A stretch of 64,000 bases of DNA from Alentia gelatinosa (GCA_950022655.1 OX465583.1:32267360-32331359), one strand, 5' to 3'; numbered from the stretch's first letter, positions 45,391 through 58,438 are shown. The notes: generated by a model from the letters alone, not told the origin. Translations and numbers: made by a program.

Positions 45391-45759
45391 ACATAGACTC
45401 TCACCCCGCAGTTACGATAAAGGCGTTGTGTGAATATCTAGTTTCTACATTTTGTTCAACACAAGTTGGCTTAAAACTAAGATATACAAATCATGTGACA
45501 CGACTTTGTTTCGGGGACATAACCTACCCTAGTTCACCCGCCATCTGCTATGGGGCTTAGTGGGATTTCCACTAGCTGGGGTCGACCTCTTGTTATATTC
45601 CATACATGAGTGCACCTGCCACCTGCTCTTGTGTTCGTAGCCGAGAGAAAAATGACCGCTCACATATCAGGATAGATACGCGCCATATACAGCCGAATAT
45701 AAGCTGGCCGAAAAAAGGGACCACTGAATATGCGAACCTAATTCATTTGTGCTCTACAA

Positions 45760-46330
45760 AGCACCAGTTAGCTAGCGAAGCTTCAACGCGTGCAGAATCG
45801 CGGTCTCCGCGTGTGCCTGGGCGTGGGTCCCATGGTGTACTCTGTCAAAGAACTTCATTCCATCGCAGGAATCCCGACCCTAGAGAGTCGAAGAAAGGAA
45901 CTTCTGGCGTCCTATATGCGGAATTTAGCTTTAAAGAGAGGGCTACTAAACGGTAAGCAACCAGAGAAAGTGGGAGAAACTGGGCCAACCACTAGATCTA
46001 AAAACAAGGTAAACTTTGCGCTGCCAAGGCCAAAGACAGAGACCCTAAAAAGATCGTCCCTCTATCAGGGGTATGGTTTCTGGAACCAACTACCAGAAAA
46101 CAACAAAGTAGCAGACAGCAAATCCTCTTTCAAAAAACTCATTAAGTCATACCTCTCAGATGATTGAGCATTAATGATTTTCAATGAGCAACCTGTTGTA
46201 TATTACGTATTTGTCATGTACTTTCCAACTAGTAATCTTGTATGACTGTGTATAGTTGTGTGTATATTATTGTTCGAATGTAATATCATATATATATAGC
46301 CAAGGCTCATTTAATTGTATATAAAACTAC
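45760..46330 (+). mobile_element. Non-LTR retrotransposon 3' fragment
   Basis: An open frame from about 45772 to 46167 reads LAKLQRVQNRGLRVCLG, IPTLESRRKELLASYMRN, SLYQGYGFWNQLPENN and KSSFKKLIKSYLSDD, then TGA. This is the usual end of LINE proteins (compare QNRGL and MNNWNSLPLDVQ in the element at 15.4 kb). An in-frame TAG lies just upstream. The AT-rich tail to about 46330 is probably the 3' UTR. Less decayed than the other LINE relics. Confidence 0.8.
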
Positions 46331-46565
46331 CTATGTGTAGTATGATTACCAAGGCTATGAAAGGGACGGTGGAAGACCGCAACAAAAGATGTATGCGAAC
46401 CTTACCTGAATAAAAAAAAAATATAAAAAAATACAGAGTAGGAAGCTAGATCCCAACAAACAATAGTTTATGATGGTGATAACATGAACGCAAGTCATGG
46501 TTAGATCAGTGAGCAGTTCATGAGGTACACCAGGTAGAAGCGTGTTGTTGGACCAGAGGAATGTC

Positions 46566-46581
46566 CCGCCAGGGGGCAGTA
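46566..46581 (+). promoter_or_regulatory. CTCF-like motif (forward)
   Basis: CCGCCAGGGGGCAGTA fits the CTCF core well. A second word of opposite orientation lies about 220 bases on. Confidence 0.5.
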
Positions 46582-46784
46582 TTACTAGCATTGTAGGCTC
46601 AATCCTATGTACTTTGGCAAAAGGTCCTACACACAGGATCATCGTATATACATGTATGTAGGAAAACCCAAGTTTATTAATCACCAGTGCTAAAGAATAT
46701 TGTCCTAGATTTTTGGTTCAATCTCCAAGCCAGGAAATATGAGGTTAGTTTCTTTCTTAAAAGGCATACCCTGCAACACACAAT

Positions 46785-46800
46785 GGTGCCACCTAGTGAT
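46785..46800 (-). promoter_or_regulatory. CTCF-like motif (reverse)
   Basis: The reverse complement ATCACTAGGTGGCACC matches the CTCF core. Convergent with 46566-46581. Confidence 0.45.
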
Positions 46801-48830
46801 TTTGAAATACTGACAATTAACAATTCAAATCGGTTCATTTGACTTTATCTTAATATCAAACGAGTGAATTATAGCATATGATCGAGGATGACCTAACCCA
46901 ATGGGTAAATTAGGCCAATTTACATTCGACTGATTTATAGACGAACCGTACTGTGAAATATAAGCTTCTTCAATTCTTTCAAAAATAGGGACGGTGACTT
47001 TGAAAATTGAAATGTGCAGAACGACACATTTACTCTATTCCGGGAAAGTTTGTTACTAGGTTAAAACCAACAATTTAGAATAAAAAACTAGAACAGCGAC
47101 CCTCAAATTTTCAAGTTAGATGTGTGTTCTCTAAAACCTTGAGATAATCATATTCAACTTTAAGAGAAACGAGACGAGTTTTCATTTTCAAGCCATATTG
47201 TCCGATCTGTCTTTAAATGTCCCCGGGGGACCCTCAGAATATATTAGGACTATCTCGGTCAGTGCGTACGGACTGTGCATCCTGCCAGCCTCATACAGGA
47301 ACACTCTAATGTCAGTGCTAGCTATACCGCTATACGATCCCCAGCATGCCCTCCTTCTCTCTAACCACGAGCAGTTCCGAGCAGCTCAGCACCCCCGCCC
47401 CGAACCACTCACTAAATTGTGAGCGCACACAGCAAAACAGGTTAGAAGCAATAAGTTAATGGTTTTCCGCGCCGTTATCGGCGACAATCGGTAGTTTATC
47501 GGGTTTAAGGGCGCGTCTCTGGTCGGTTTATCGTCACCCGCGGGATGCTTAGATAAAGCCTGCATAGAGCAGGTTCAGTGTGTCTGTCAGGGGCGTGTAT
47601 AGAGTCAGAAACTTGTGTATATAGTGAGGAACTCGGAGGTTTGAAATACAGGTCGTATAGACAGAACAGAAACCAAGTACATTGAGAAAATTTAGGAATT
47701 TCTGTGCATTGCAACACAGGGAGCCAGCGACTATAAAAAGAACATCTGTATAAAAATGTCATCAGAGCATATCACATGATACATTAGAATGTCTTAAATC
47801 TGTTGTCAAGAGATGCACTCACCCTTTACCCCAGGTCAGGCCAGTTCGGCATATAGTTCGACAATTTCCCCAAAATCGGTACATCCACATAACATTCTAG
47901 AAGATCTATTGACTGATGTCTCCCAAGTCATAACCGTACCAGTGGCCAGAACAAGGCAGCTATGACCCCGGGACAGCGCTCAATTTCAAGGTTAAATAAG
48001 TCCTGTAGTTAGCTAAAATTATTTTCATAAAAAAAAGCCTTCTCGCATTAAGCGACATTGACATTCTCAAATAGATATGTGCGCTCGGAAAAATTGTATT
48101 ATTCATTTCCATTAAAAAAATCCTATTGAGAGTTCTACAGAATCCATATATCTGTATTCCCGACCTTAGGAGAAAGTCGACTATATTTTCCTTTATCATT
48201 CACCCGCCTTAGATAGTCCAGAGTGTAGTGTTAGGGAAATGTAACAATTTTCCCTCCTTAGGTCAATGGTAATATCAAGAAAGCTAAAAAAAAAAAAAAA
48301 AAGCACTCCATATTGTGTACCCTATAAAAGTGATCACACAAAACACGGCACGATGACCGTGCTTTGGTATTGGCAAACGCACTAGGCTATTTTCCTAGGA
48401 TTTCTAAGGTTCTACCCATGAGCTACTCAATTCCTACGAGCAACTCATTTCATACAAACACAGATGCAGGGCTAGCATAAGTAAAAGTAACTACGGTCCG
48501 GTCCGTAACCTCATCGCAGAGGAAGGCACAACAGGATTTCCGTAGAGCAAATTCAGATAGAGGGAGAGAGGTCCCGGACAAAACCGGTCCAGCGAGGTCG
48601 GAGCCCCCAAATGATACCGAACACAATAAGTACAACCAGAGATGCTCTGGCCTGTTCCCACAACCACCGAACCCCTTCTCCTGGCTCACTCTCCCTGTAG
48701 AGGTTTGGTTCAGTTCGTGCCACTCTTACACTAACTCATAGTAGATGTTTTGGGAGAGGATGCGTACGGAGAGTGGAACCCCCCACATACATATTTACCA
48801 CTTGTCTCCGCTCACCCTGCGCGCACAGCC
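46800..48830. other. No gene seen
   Basis: Unique, AT-rich to mixed sequence with an A run at 48286-48302. No exon of CHTF18 or another gene was recognised on either strand. Confidence 0.45.
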
Positions 48831-48839
48831 TAGGGGCAC

Positions 48840-49200
48840 CGCACGTCCGGTCACACCACTCCTGACAGCATTACGCCATCTAGTGGCCGGACACCGGCCT
48901 CTTGTGATCTGATCCGGGATCCCTCCTAGATCTAATTAGGTCAACGTGCAGCCCCCACTCCTCCTCCCAATCCACCACCCGACATCTCCTACCCACCCTC
49001 TGCCTGCCGGGCTAACCTTTGACCCCGTGACCCCGATCGCCATTGGTCAGCTGTGATCAGCACGTGACCTGACTGTATGGCGCAAGCGCGACGTGACACG
49101 TCATGTGACGTCACGTCAAAAGGGGTGGGGTGCGCTCGGAGTAGTGCTTCAGACATGAGCATTGGCCATGGGATTTAGTCTAAGAAGAGGTTCGATAGCA
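48840..49200. promoter_or_regulatory. Promoter-like block with CTCF, CCAAT and CRE sites
   Basis: CGCCATCTAGTGGCCGG (48874-48890) is CTCF-like in reverse. CCATTGG (inverted CCAAT) near 49041, CACGTGACC near 49060, and a run of ACGT cores at 49090-49118 with TGACGTCA at 49106-49113 follow. AGCAAG|GTAATA at 49196-49205 could be a weak splice donor. This looks like a TATA-less promoter; no transcript assigned. Confidence 0.35.
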
Positions 49201-49889
49201 AGGTAATAACACTCCCCAACCCACCAACAAGTACGTGTATGTCGATGAGATCTAGTGGACAATATCCTAGTTGTGGTCTTGGGGTTCAACAATACAAATA
49301 ATTAATTTTCAAAGTGATGTTTTGTTTAATAATGTGCACCCATTTTAGATATATTCCCATAAAAATAAATCTGACGGAAAATATAGAGAATTTGCAATAC
49401 TACAATAACATGCTATAAGGTTCATAGAAAAAAGATAAAGCTCAACGCTCATGCCTTAAAGTGATGGTCTACACAGCCTGTACTACCAGTGGAGAAAACT
49501 GCAATAGAGACATCTGTAAAACTGCAATAGACGACATCTGTGATGGCACGGGGTTAAAGCGCGGAAGCATGACGATAAATCCTATACATATATATGAGCA
49601 TGCCTTCCCCCACATAATAAGAGAAAATAATCTGTGGTTAGAGAGTCGCCTGAAAGACCGGTTGATATAAATCGAACGCAATAAAGGCCTTTTAAAAATA
49701 AAGTTAACAGACTACCCACGAGTCGACTTGCTTACAATTGAAGAGTCTTTATTGGGCGGGTATCTTAAAAACCATCGTTTCGACAAAAGTGCACGCTCAT
49801 TCAAATATAGAGATACAATTTCTTCCTCGTCATGGAAATTCTTGCTTTTTTTAAATGGTGGCGCAAGGTGTGCCTAGAAAACGCCTTAT

Positions 49890-50010
49890 AGTGCTCACCA
49901 GAGACGATGGCGGCGGCCGTGGAGCTGTCGCGTCACAGGAGACCAGAGCAGAGATCACCGGGTCTCATCCGCTTTGCCTTAATTAACTGCCCTGCTGATT
50001 AAGTTATTTC
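49890..50010. promoter_or_regulatory. YY1-like word and TTAATTAA, candidate CNE
   Basis: GACGATGGCGGCGGCCGTGG opens a 27-codon frame (MAAAVELSRHRR) that ends before CTTAATTAACTG. YY1-type start context plus a homeodomain palindrome in 100 bases; promoter or enhancer is inferred. Confidence 0.25.
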
Positions 50011-50689
50011 ACTGGTGGAGAACGTTGTACGTCATACAACCCACTCAACACGCCTCTATAACCAATGCCAAGCCCAACTTAAAACCATAGGATTATATAT
50101 TAATATGCATAAAAAGCATAATAAGTAAGCATATACGTGCATACATCAGAGGAGAGTCTCATTAGATCATTCTCTATGCAGGGATGAAAATCGGAAATTC
50201 AAAACCCTTAAAAAGAAGCATTTATAACATTATTTTGGAACATGATGGCTATAAGCCGCCGCGTGTTATATTCTAATTTCACTTAATTGTCTTAGTCCGG
50301 ATAGTCTATCGTACGCCTGCATTGAAGTACATTGTAGATGTAACTGAATCAATGATTTAATACTAATAATACTCTATAGAACGTCAAATAAATTACAAAT
50401 GACATTTAAACTTTGGGAGAAACCGTTCGGACGATGAATTCAGCAAAACCATATCTTAAGTTTTGTGAGCTTCTTTAGCATAGGTATAATGCTACGGCCA
50501 TACCTCTGCGATATAGAATCTATCAGTAGAGGTGGTATTAGATTATACGTAGAGAGCATCAAACGGCGAGCTGGTCAAAGGACAAAGGTTGGGTCATTTT
50601 CAGTACTATATTCTATCTGCTGAGGCAATGCTCTTCCGAGAATGTGAGATTCTTAAATTTCAGGTGGAAACCAGAAAAAATGCATTGTT

Positions 50690-51590
50690 GGACATCTTTA
50701 GGGTCAGCTCGCGCGGAACCTGCATCAGGCTCGCTGGTTGACTGGCTGGAGCGCACTCTCTCCGGCAACCAGCAATCAAAAGTTACGTTATCCGCGAGGG
50801 GACCGTTGCGCTGGTCCCCAGCCTTTCATCTGCGCGCGGCCAAGCCCCAGCAACGCTAAGCACCGGTAAGCACCTTAGCGCGCGGTGAGTAACAATAATT
50901 AAATTCATTAATGCGGGCGCCGTGCGCGGGGCTTCTTCTCGGCCGAGACCGGAGGGGCGAGTGAGGGTGAGAGTGGGGGTTGCAGGGATGAGGCACCAAC
51001 GACGAGGAGCAATTCTACCCACCACACACACACACACCCAGCGTGCTCATCCGACAACGCGTGCCGCCCCCTACCAGCCAGCGGCGGAAGCTGCTGACAG
51101 GTAGTTTTTTGTCTGTTTAACGTTAATTAAGCCTACGTGAGAGTCTCAACCTAATCAGTGGCTGATTGGCTATTGGGTCGCGGGGCGGAGGGCGCGCTGG
51201 GGGTGGAGGAGGAGTGACAGGTTTGCGCCAGCCGGGGCTAAGTAAGGGTCTTGAGCTGCTCAGAGCTGCTCGGCGCCCCGCACGCTGATTATTCAATGAT
51301 TTAATGGGGTCATAAATTAGACGGCGGTGGTGAAAAATAGCTGTCAGTTGAAGTGACAAGTCGGCCTCGGCGAGTGGGAGATTAGGTGTTAGGTAATGAC
51401 AAGGTGGTTTTAGGGTGCGCGCAGAAATGACGTAACTACCCCACTCACGAGTTACTCGCTAACTTATACGCCCCGGGGATGGACCAATCAGCCGCTGGCC
51501 CTCCTCATACGTCATAGCCGTAATGACCAATGATAGGACACTGCCTTCAAGTCCTACACTAAGTCCACAAGTCTTACAGCAACCAAGGTA
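50690..51590 (+). promoter_or_regulatory. CpG/TAAT island and candidate promoter with first exon
   Basis: 50880-51350 mixes CpG-rich DNA with AATAATTAAATTCATTAATG, GTTAATTAAGCC and GATTATTCAATGATTTAATG. At 51430-51540 are ATGACGTAAC, GGACCAATCAGC, ATACGTCAT and GACCAATGA (two CCAAT boxes, two CRE halves). A start near 51540-51560 would reach the strong donor ACCAAG|GTAAGT at 51588. This is the best orphan plus-strand promoter here. The presumed first exon has no Met-initiated coding frame of note. Confidence 0.4.
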
Positions 51591-51599
51591 AGTTTCACT

Positions 51600-52120
51600 T
51601 TAAGACAGGAATCTCAGTTCGAAATAGTTTGTGTTATTTGGGGTTAATGTACTAGGAAGAAAAAATACCGTGCTGGGATATGTGTATGCATCTCCTTCGT
51701 ACAGTGTTTGTAACCTGCGGCACTATCTAGGTTTTATAATGGTAATTGACATGCGGGCACTTAGTCGACAAAAGAACAACATACAATTCAAGTATTTCTG
51801 TGCCCCCACAGGAATGTCCTATTTCAGAGATATATATATTCCGCAGGTTCATAATATAGTTTTCGCCATTATGCACAATATTCGTTGTCAAATTAACTCA
51901 ACATTGCATATTATAAATTTTGATTCTTGTGCCAGATATAAAACAATCTCTTTCACAAATCAACGTGGACATAATTGCCAATATTGATGCAATTCAAATT
52001 TGAGGTGACATGGCAAATTGTGCATGACATAATACATGTTGTTGCCCGTCTTACATCCTTCCTCTCACAACTTCAGATGAATACTGCGTTAAACAAGATA
52101 AACATTTGAAATACCAAACG
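51600..52120. other. AT-rich, no gene seen
   Basis: Follows the candidate donor at 51588. An open frame at 51631-51987 lacks family features. Confidence 0.4.
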
Positions 52121-52129
52121 AAATGTCAA

Positions 52130-53110
52130 TTTGTAAATGCAACACCCAATGGCTCCTACACCATCTGAGGGCAGATTCTCACTTCCCGTTTATGGCATTA
52201 GCACCGTATCAGCCAATTTCTCTAGGATGCATTACCATGATGTCTTTATGTCTAACATGATGACGTCTGGGCACATCCGTCTATGCCTTCTATTGTGGCG
52301 CCACCTAGAATTGTCCCGCTGTCGGGATCAGTGTATTGGTTCAGTCTGATTATCTCACAATCGCAGGGTGTTAATTATGGTATGTCTTTGTACCTGATGT
52401 AATGGCAAATCAATCACGTGTTTTTAAACGCTTACAGATACTCTAGATACTCTCACTCTCCACTCACACTGTGCTAATCGGAGGCACTCGACAGATGACA
52501 CCAGCAGTGCTCACTCTCCAATCCTTATTCAGATCACAACCAAGCGCACGTGCCAAGCGGGGGAAATGTGCGCGTACTGCCTGCGACCAGCGAAATATAA
52601 AGGCATGGTAAGGGCTACCGCGAGGAACCAGCAGCAGCCAAAAGTCGTCTGCCATCCATAAAACATGGCGGCGTCCACTAAAACGAGGCCTGGCATGCAT
52701 TATGCACGCGGCGGGCGAGAGATTGAAAAACCCGCCATAAATTATGCGGTGTAACTGCATTAAGGGGCCCAGAAGGGGCGGCTTATGGACAAAGTGAGAC
52801 AATTACAATTACTTTCTAGCATGGAATGAATTAAAATTGTTCATTACGGGCGCGGGGCCAGGCGCGGAGGGCGCGGCGCTGCCCTGGTAACGTCGCCGCC
52901 GCATCCCAATGACATATGCAATCAAATAAACATGAGGGCCCCAACACAGAGATCAAATTAGGCCCGTGTTGTCGAGCCCGTAATGCGCTTAGCTCGGCCA
53001 TGAGGAGGGGTGGAAGCACAGCGCGCCCCCAAATACAGGGCCACAGGACCTGGACGAGGCCCCGACAATGACCGTAACGCGATGCGGGGGTGTGCAGTGA
53101 AGGGAGGACA
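52130..53110. promoter_or_regulatory. Candidate conserved non-coding island
   Basis: Includes a CTCF-like word near 52296-52311 (reverse: CTAGGTGGCGCCAC), ATAAATTATGCGGTG, CAATTACAATTACTTTC, GAATTAAAATTGTTCATTACG, and a CpG-rich stretch at 52840-53100 with AATGACATATGCAATCAAATA and GATCAAATTAGG. Frames are open on both strands with no family match. Motif texture is that of developmental enhancers. Confidence 0.4.
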
Positions 53111-54010
53111 TGCGGGGCGGTGTGTGAAGTGGTGGGTGATGCCCTGTCTATTGTGTTATGTGATGTGTGGTACGCTTTTCCTAATGTTATATTTTTATAT
53201 TTGGTATATGTGTCTTTATTCGTGTGATGTGTGATACTAAAGGGAAACTGCTTCCGAATGACAGAATTGAGGAATTTCAAGGCGAGAGTCCTTAAAATAC
53301 TAGGTGAGGGTTCTGAAAATAATACCTGAACCCTATAGACGGAGGGGCATTATTTTACGACCCCATCACCAAGAGTAATTTCAGAATACTGTTCCCCGTA
53401 AACTGTTTCCCTGTATATACCTTCAAATATGAAGTCAAGGAGATTTTTTTATAATCCAAATATGAGGTCAATGCCTTGGTATAGTCATATCGAGATTAAC
53501 ACAATCAGTCTGTATATATGTAATAAAGCAAATAATAAACTTATGAATACTTGGTGGGAGGATGCGTAGGTAGGTAGGTACTGTACATACGTAGAAAGGT
53601 CGGGCGTGCATTGGGAGAAAGGTTTGGGTGTCCATTTTACCAATGTCCCTTAAGACAGCATGACCTAGGGCTTTGGGAGAAAATGGAATACTTGACAGAT
53701 GACCTGAGCACCCGTTCATAGGTGTCATGTAGTACGGTGACAGTTGAAATACCTTTCCTGGTAAATATGCTAAATTTTCCATCCCAACCAGTTCAGGTAA
53801 GTTGATATCATCTGGAACTGAGGAACCAAGACTACTTTTGCATCATTCCCCACATTCCTATATTTACGCTAGTCAGGGTTGCTGTAACTGACCAAAGCAA
53901 CTACTCCAAATGTGCCCAAAATATGGTGAAACTAGTGTATATTTGCGTATAATAAATATCGTATAAAATGAAAGGAAAATAATTTGAAAGCCAATTTTAT
54001 GTATATGTAA

Positions 54011-54113
<103 letters not shown>

Positions 54114-54239
54114 ATACACAACATTTATTTATACTTAATATCAATGGGAAAAGCGGGAAAATTAATGTAGAGGCCCCCTCGGGCTGAATTTACAAAACAA
54201 TTTGTAGGGAGTGGTATATAACCATTCTATTAACCCCAG

Positions 54240-55400
54240 CCTCTCCCTCGACTCCCTCTCCCCTACAGGCCAGGTGTCAGAGACGGCGCCAGTGTGACGC
54301 GGCAAGTTCAGCCGACGCGGCGGCAGGGCGGGGCGGCCGCTGAGCAGCTCCGGTCACCGGGGTCGAGCAGCTCCACGGTGTCGGCTTCGGGAGCAGCTTG
54401 GGCCCGCGGCGGCGGCACCTCCCGGGATTCCCTGAGCGCCGCCCCGGGAAGGCGGGCGGGAGGGCGGGGGTTGGGCGGGGTGGGGGCAAGGTATCGGGAT
54501 GCAGGAGGGAAGGTGGGAGGGGGTTAACCATCAATCGTCGCCGGCGGGTGTGACCTCGAGCATCTCGGGCGTACACCTTATACCCCGAGTCTACTCCCCA
54601 GAGCCCCCCCCCCCCCCCCTCTTTACACCCCCTCGCTCCTCCTGCATGACCAGGAACGAGTTCACCTGATCTGGCCAATCCCCCCTCAACCCCACCATTC
54701 CCCGCTTCTCATCCACACTACCCATGGCAGAAACCAATCGTATTCTGACGCCCACTTTCCTCCCCCGTCCCCATAGCTCGGGCCGATTATGATTAATTTT
54801 TACCAGATACCATATCCACAGATGAGGGTCGGGTCAGGATTGCGACTTATCAATGGAGCGGACACAAATGCAATTTGCGCGGCGGGCAGTGGCGGGGAGG
54901 GTGGGGGGCCGGGGGCAGAGGTCCCCCGTCTGCGTGCGCCGCCCGCGCGCCGCCAAACTCACTTGCGCCGTGCAAAGTATCAAGAATTTGCCTGGATAAT
55001 GTGATATGGAATGAGAAATTGCCGCCAGCTGCGGCGATATGATGGAAAACAAGCCTAACCTGGTTAGCATAAGGCAGCTGGCGGCGCCGCTACCACCAGG
55101 GGGCACCACCAGGCGTGTTATATGGAAACGAGGCGACAGGTCAGAGGTCATCTATCAGAAGCAAGGCTAGCGCTGGTGCGGGGCGGCGTGGCCAGTGTCG
55201 GGCGGCGAGGCTCTAACTACGGTGACGATGTGACTGTGGCGGATAAAGCGATTTCGGGCCGTAAATCATGTTGATAATAGGTGCAAATGGACACCATTGT
55301 AGAGCGACTACACGTAGTTAACCCGCCAGATGCGCCCAGCATCCGCGCCCCCAGCGGCGAGGCCGGGAATTATAACAAAGACCAGCACGTCCTTGTTAAA
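54240..55400. promoter_or_regulatory. CpG island with CTCF site and homeodomain words
   Basis: 54290-54560 is strongly CpG-rich, with a 16-base C run at 54604-54619. 54780-55150 holds GATTATGATTAATTTTTACC, CTTATCAATGG, GCAATTTGCG, CAGCTGCGGCGATATGATGG and a CTCF word. Minus-strand text near 54715 has GCCATGGGTAGTG in good Kozak context leading to CAG|GTGAAC near 54665, a weak first-exon candidate. 55160-55400 stays GC-rich. Confidence 0.4.
55091..55110 (+). promoter_or_regulatory. CTCF-like motif (forward)
   Basis: TACCACCAGGGGGCACCACC contains a near-consensus CTCF core. Confidence 0.5.
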
Positions 55401-56090
55401 GCCTGAGTGAAACTTCAAGATCATCCCTCAGCTTTTTTTGTTTAATATCTCAAATAATGTCAAAATGACAAATCGCCCCAGCCTTGTAGTGAGTAGGTAA
55501 CCTTGGGGATGGCTACATAACGACAAAGCTGTGGGTTTTTATGTTGAGTATGCAGACGAGTGTGTTCTGTTATGTGCGGAATGCTTACCCCACAACGCAG
55601 AATGAAGCAGACGCTACTTAAAGGCATACTGTTTAAGTCGCAGTGGCGCTACATGGATGTGGTTTTTTTTAGATATCGATAACTATCAGTTTAATCTGGT
55701 TCCCCATGTCTTATTCTAATGCTAGATGAATGAACACATATCGGATTGTCCAGTTAAAACTATTTTTTCTTCGACTCATTAAGAAACAATGATGACGACC
55801 ATAAGCTTTTATTACTTAAATTGTGTAGTACATATATTTTACCAATACCATATTCCGTAAAAGTTTTAAGAAAATTACCTTCGATTTTCTATATCTTATT
55901 ATATTATTATGTAATAATCGTAATTTAAATGTCTAGATAAAAAAAACTACAAAAATTGACGCAGCACAGCCACTTCTTAAATTGCATGTGTTCACTTTTA
56001 ATGAATGTCCAGTCAGTAGTATATGGAAAGTGGAGAATGGCTAAACACGAGAAACAAGTAGTATATGGAATTAGGGTGCAAGTCATGATA
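55400..56090. other. AT-rich, no gene seen
   Basis: Strongly AT-rich from 55660 to 56000. Nothing recognisable. Confidence 0.5.
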
Positions 56091-57010
56091 AATAAGGTAG
56101 TTTGTTGGAGTAATATGTGGGAAGGTAGTTAGGGTTGAAAAGAATCTAGATGAAGTTGGCAGACCATAAGGGGCTGTAGTATGATATATCAAATGGGGTG
56201 GGATAAAGGAAGGGGTTGGTTACATTGATTAAGGCTAAGATAAGGTGGGCTGGGAGTAATTCCTGGGGTGTAGCAAGGTTGACTTGGTTGGGTAAGAGTA
56301 GGGGTAGTTTTATAGCAAGGCAGACATCGGTAATATGGGGCGACAACTGAGGTGTGGTAAGATTGGATGGGTAGTGTTGGGTTAGTTGGGAAAGAAAAAT
56401 GGTAGGGGCAGGCTGTAGTAAGGTGGAGTTGGGTAGGTTAGGGTGGCGTATGTGGTTTGTTGTGGTGGGTTAAAAGGTAGGATACAGTAGCCCTGGTAGT
56501 GTTGGGTAGTTTGAGTGACGAGTGGGGTTTTGTGGGGTTTGGTTTGGTTTGTTTGTTCATTTAGCGTCCCAGGGGTTCCTGAGGGTTTATAAGGACTTAC
56601 AGCTTTTCTCACTGGTTTTACACCACAAAGGTGGCGATCGAATCTATGAGATGAAGTCAGGCAGAAATCTCACCCCTACACATTTACCGAGTTGAGAGAT
56701 CTGTTACTTCCCACATCACATAGACATGGTATGAGAAGGATTGGCCTTTGATATAGCAGTAAATCTACCACTGCTGGGGATGGAGGAGAAAGGTGGCTGC
56801 AGTGGGGTAGAGTTGGGGTAGGGGGTAGGATGAAGTATGGTAGTTTGGAGTAGGTTGAGTGGCGACTGAGATAGAGTATGGTGGGGTAGGATTGGGATGG
56901 TGTGGTTAGGGTCAGGGTTGCAGTAGGGATAGTATCGAGTAAGTTAATCATGCGTAGGATGGGGTGGAGATCGGGGTGTATCATGGTGTGGTAGGGTTGG
57001 AGTATGAGTA
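56090..57010. repeat. G/T-rich degenerate tract interrupted by a SINE
   Basis: GTGGGGTAGGTT, GGTAGGGTTGGAGTA and similar words dominate 56090-56530 and 56800-57010. C is depleted on this strand. The SINE at 56537-56815 lies inside, so it inserted into the tract or the tract grew around it. Confidence 0.5.
56537..56815 (-). mobile_element. SINE, longest body plus tail
   Basis: Read on plus, it runs from the complement of the tail (GGTTTGGTTTGTTTGTTCAT, TTAGCGTCCC) through AGCTTTTCTCACTGGTTTTA, GTGGCGATCGAATCTATGAG, CTCACCCCTACACATTTACC, CTTCCCACATCACATAGACA, GGATTGGCCTTTGATATAGC, AGTAAATCTACCACTGCTGG and ends GGTGGCTGCAGTGGGG. At 27.5 kb the same ending joins the tRNA-like head. Together they define an element of about 330 bp: tRNA head, unique body, GACGTTAAA/AAC tail. 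Confidence 0.75.
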
Positions 57011-57369
57011 GGTTACAGTAGGGCCGTCCAGGCTAAGATACCCTTACGTGTAACGACTGGGTCGCACTCGTGGGAGGGCTCCACCGTATCTAGGCCTAGT
57101 TACATTAGGCTAGGTTCCGACACCGCGCTACCCACCTCACCACCAGATGTCACTCCGCATAGGGCTCGCTGGACATCGGCGAGTCTTGGTGCCATGGTTT
57201 ATTCACACTGGACACCAGCCTAACAACACCCTCTCCCACCCTTCCCCTACGCACAGACACACGCACAGACACACGCGCACGCTCACACACAGACACACAC
57301 GCGGGAGACCTTACCTTATGGACTGTACCCCCCTCCCCGCCTCTCGTTAACGTTGTGTGGGGTGGGGGT

Positions 57370-57700
57370 ACAGGGCGGGGGGTGGTAGAGGGAGGTGGTG
57401 GGGGCAGATTAGATACGGGTGATGGGCGCGCTGTGATTGGTGCGCTATTGGCAGAGCGACGATCAACTTTACATCTCGTTTCGGCGTCACAATGACGCGC
57501 GAGACCGGCGGGGACGCGCAGGGGACGCCCGGCGCCCGTTTCCGCCGATTTCAGGCCGATTGGATTCCCGCCGACGCTCGGGCCGCCTGATATAATCCAA
57601 CTTGCCCGCCGCTCGCCCGCCGCCCGCCCACCGACGCCGACAAAGTTAATTGTGGCCCTATCTCGCCGCTCGCCCGATTTGGTGAGTGTCAGGGAGCGAG
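57370..57700. promoter_or_regulatory. CpG island with donors leaving on both strands
   Basis: GC- and CpG-rich with CTATTGGCAG (CCAAT-like inverted), GCGTCACAATGACGCGC and GATATAATCC. On plus, CGATTTG|GTGAGTG at 57681 is a strong donor; on minus, CCATAAG|GTAAGGTC ends at about 57312. A bidirectional promoter is possible, and the minus-strand branch would run toward CHTF18. No coding first exon proven. Confidence 0.35.
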
Positions 57701-57719
57701 GTGGGTGTGTGCGTGTTTG

Positions 57720-58430
57720 TGGATGGGAGGGTGGTATGATGTGCAGGAGGACTCGAGTACAGGGTTGGGTGTGGCTGAAAGGTGAGGGTGGCTGAAAAGG
57801 GGTGTAAAGTTGTGTGCGAGAGGAAACTACGATAGCATAAGATTGGAAAGAGGGGTAGTTTGGGTGTCCGGTCGGGATTATGTATTATGGACCTGGTTGT
57901 ATGGGTATGTTGGGAATTGGGAGTGTTGTGTGAAGTTGGCGTGGAAGGGAAAGTTATTCACTAGAATATGAGATGTAAAAGATATATTGGACGTGGGCTC
58001 CACCAAGGAGTAGGCACATTTGGTTCGTCTTAAACCATTTAAGCTCTGTAAAGTAACGCACAAATGATCACAAGGCAAGTGGACTCAGACGGAAATAGGC
58101 ACACCAGAGAACCCTGTTTAGCCTCCAGTCAAAGTAATTCTTAAAATGCTAATCAGTTATCCTGCTATATGGTTGGCACTACTCATGGCGCAATCAGCAC
58201 AATGTTTTTATGCTGACTGATGTTTTTGTAAGACACAGAGGCTACCATGTACGGGCATCACTATGAGGGCTATCTAGTACGTATTCATTGTTATCTCACC
58301 CCAGATATTTTTTCTCCATAGACTTAACATTGGGAACACGTATCTAATGCCCATGAGATATTTAGGAAAAATATCCAATGGGAGATTATGTCACAAATGT
58401 TAGCCCATTAGTCAATGTAAAGGATGAGAT
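57720..58430. other. No gene seen
   Basis: 57720-57960 is G/T-rich; the rest is mixed unique DNA. Nothing recognisable. Confidence 0.4.
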
Positions 58431-58438
58431 AAATTCAG

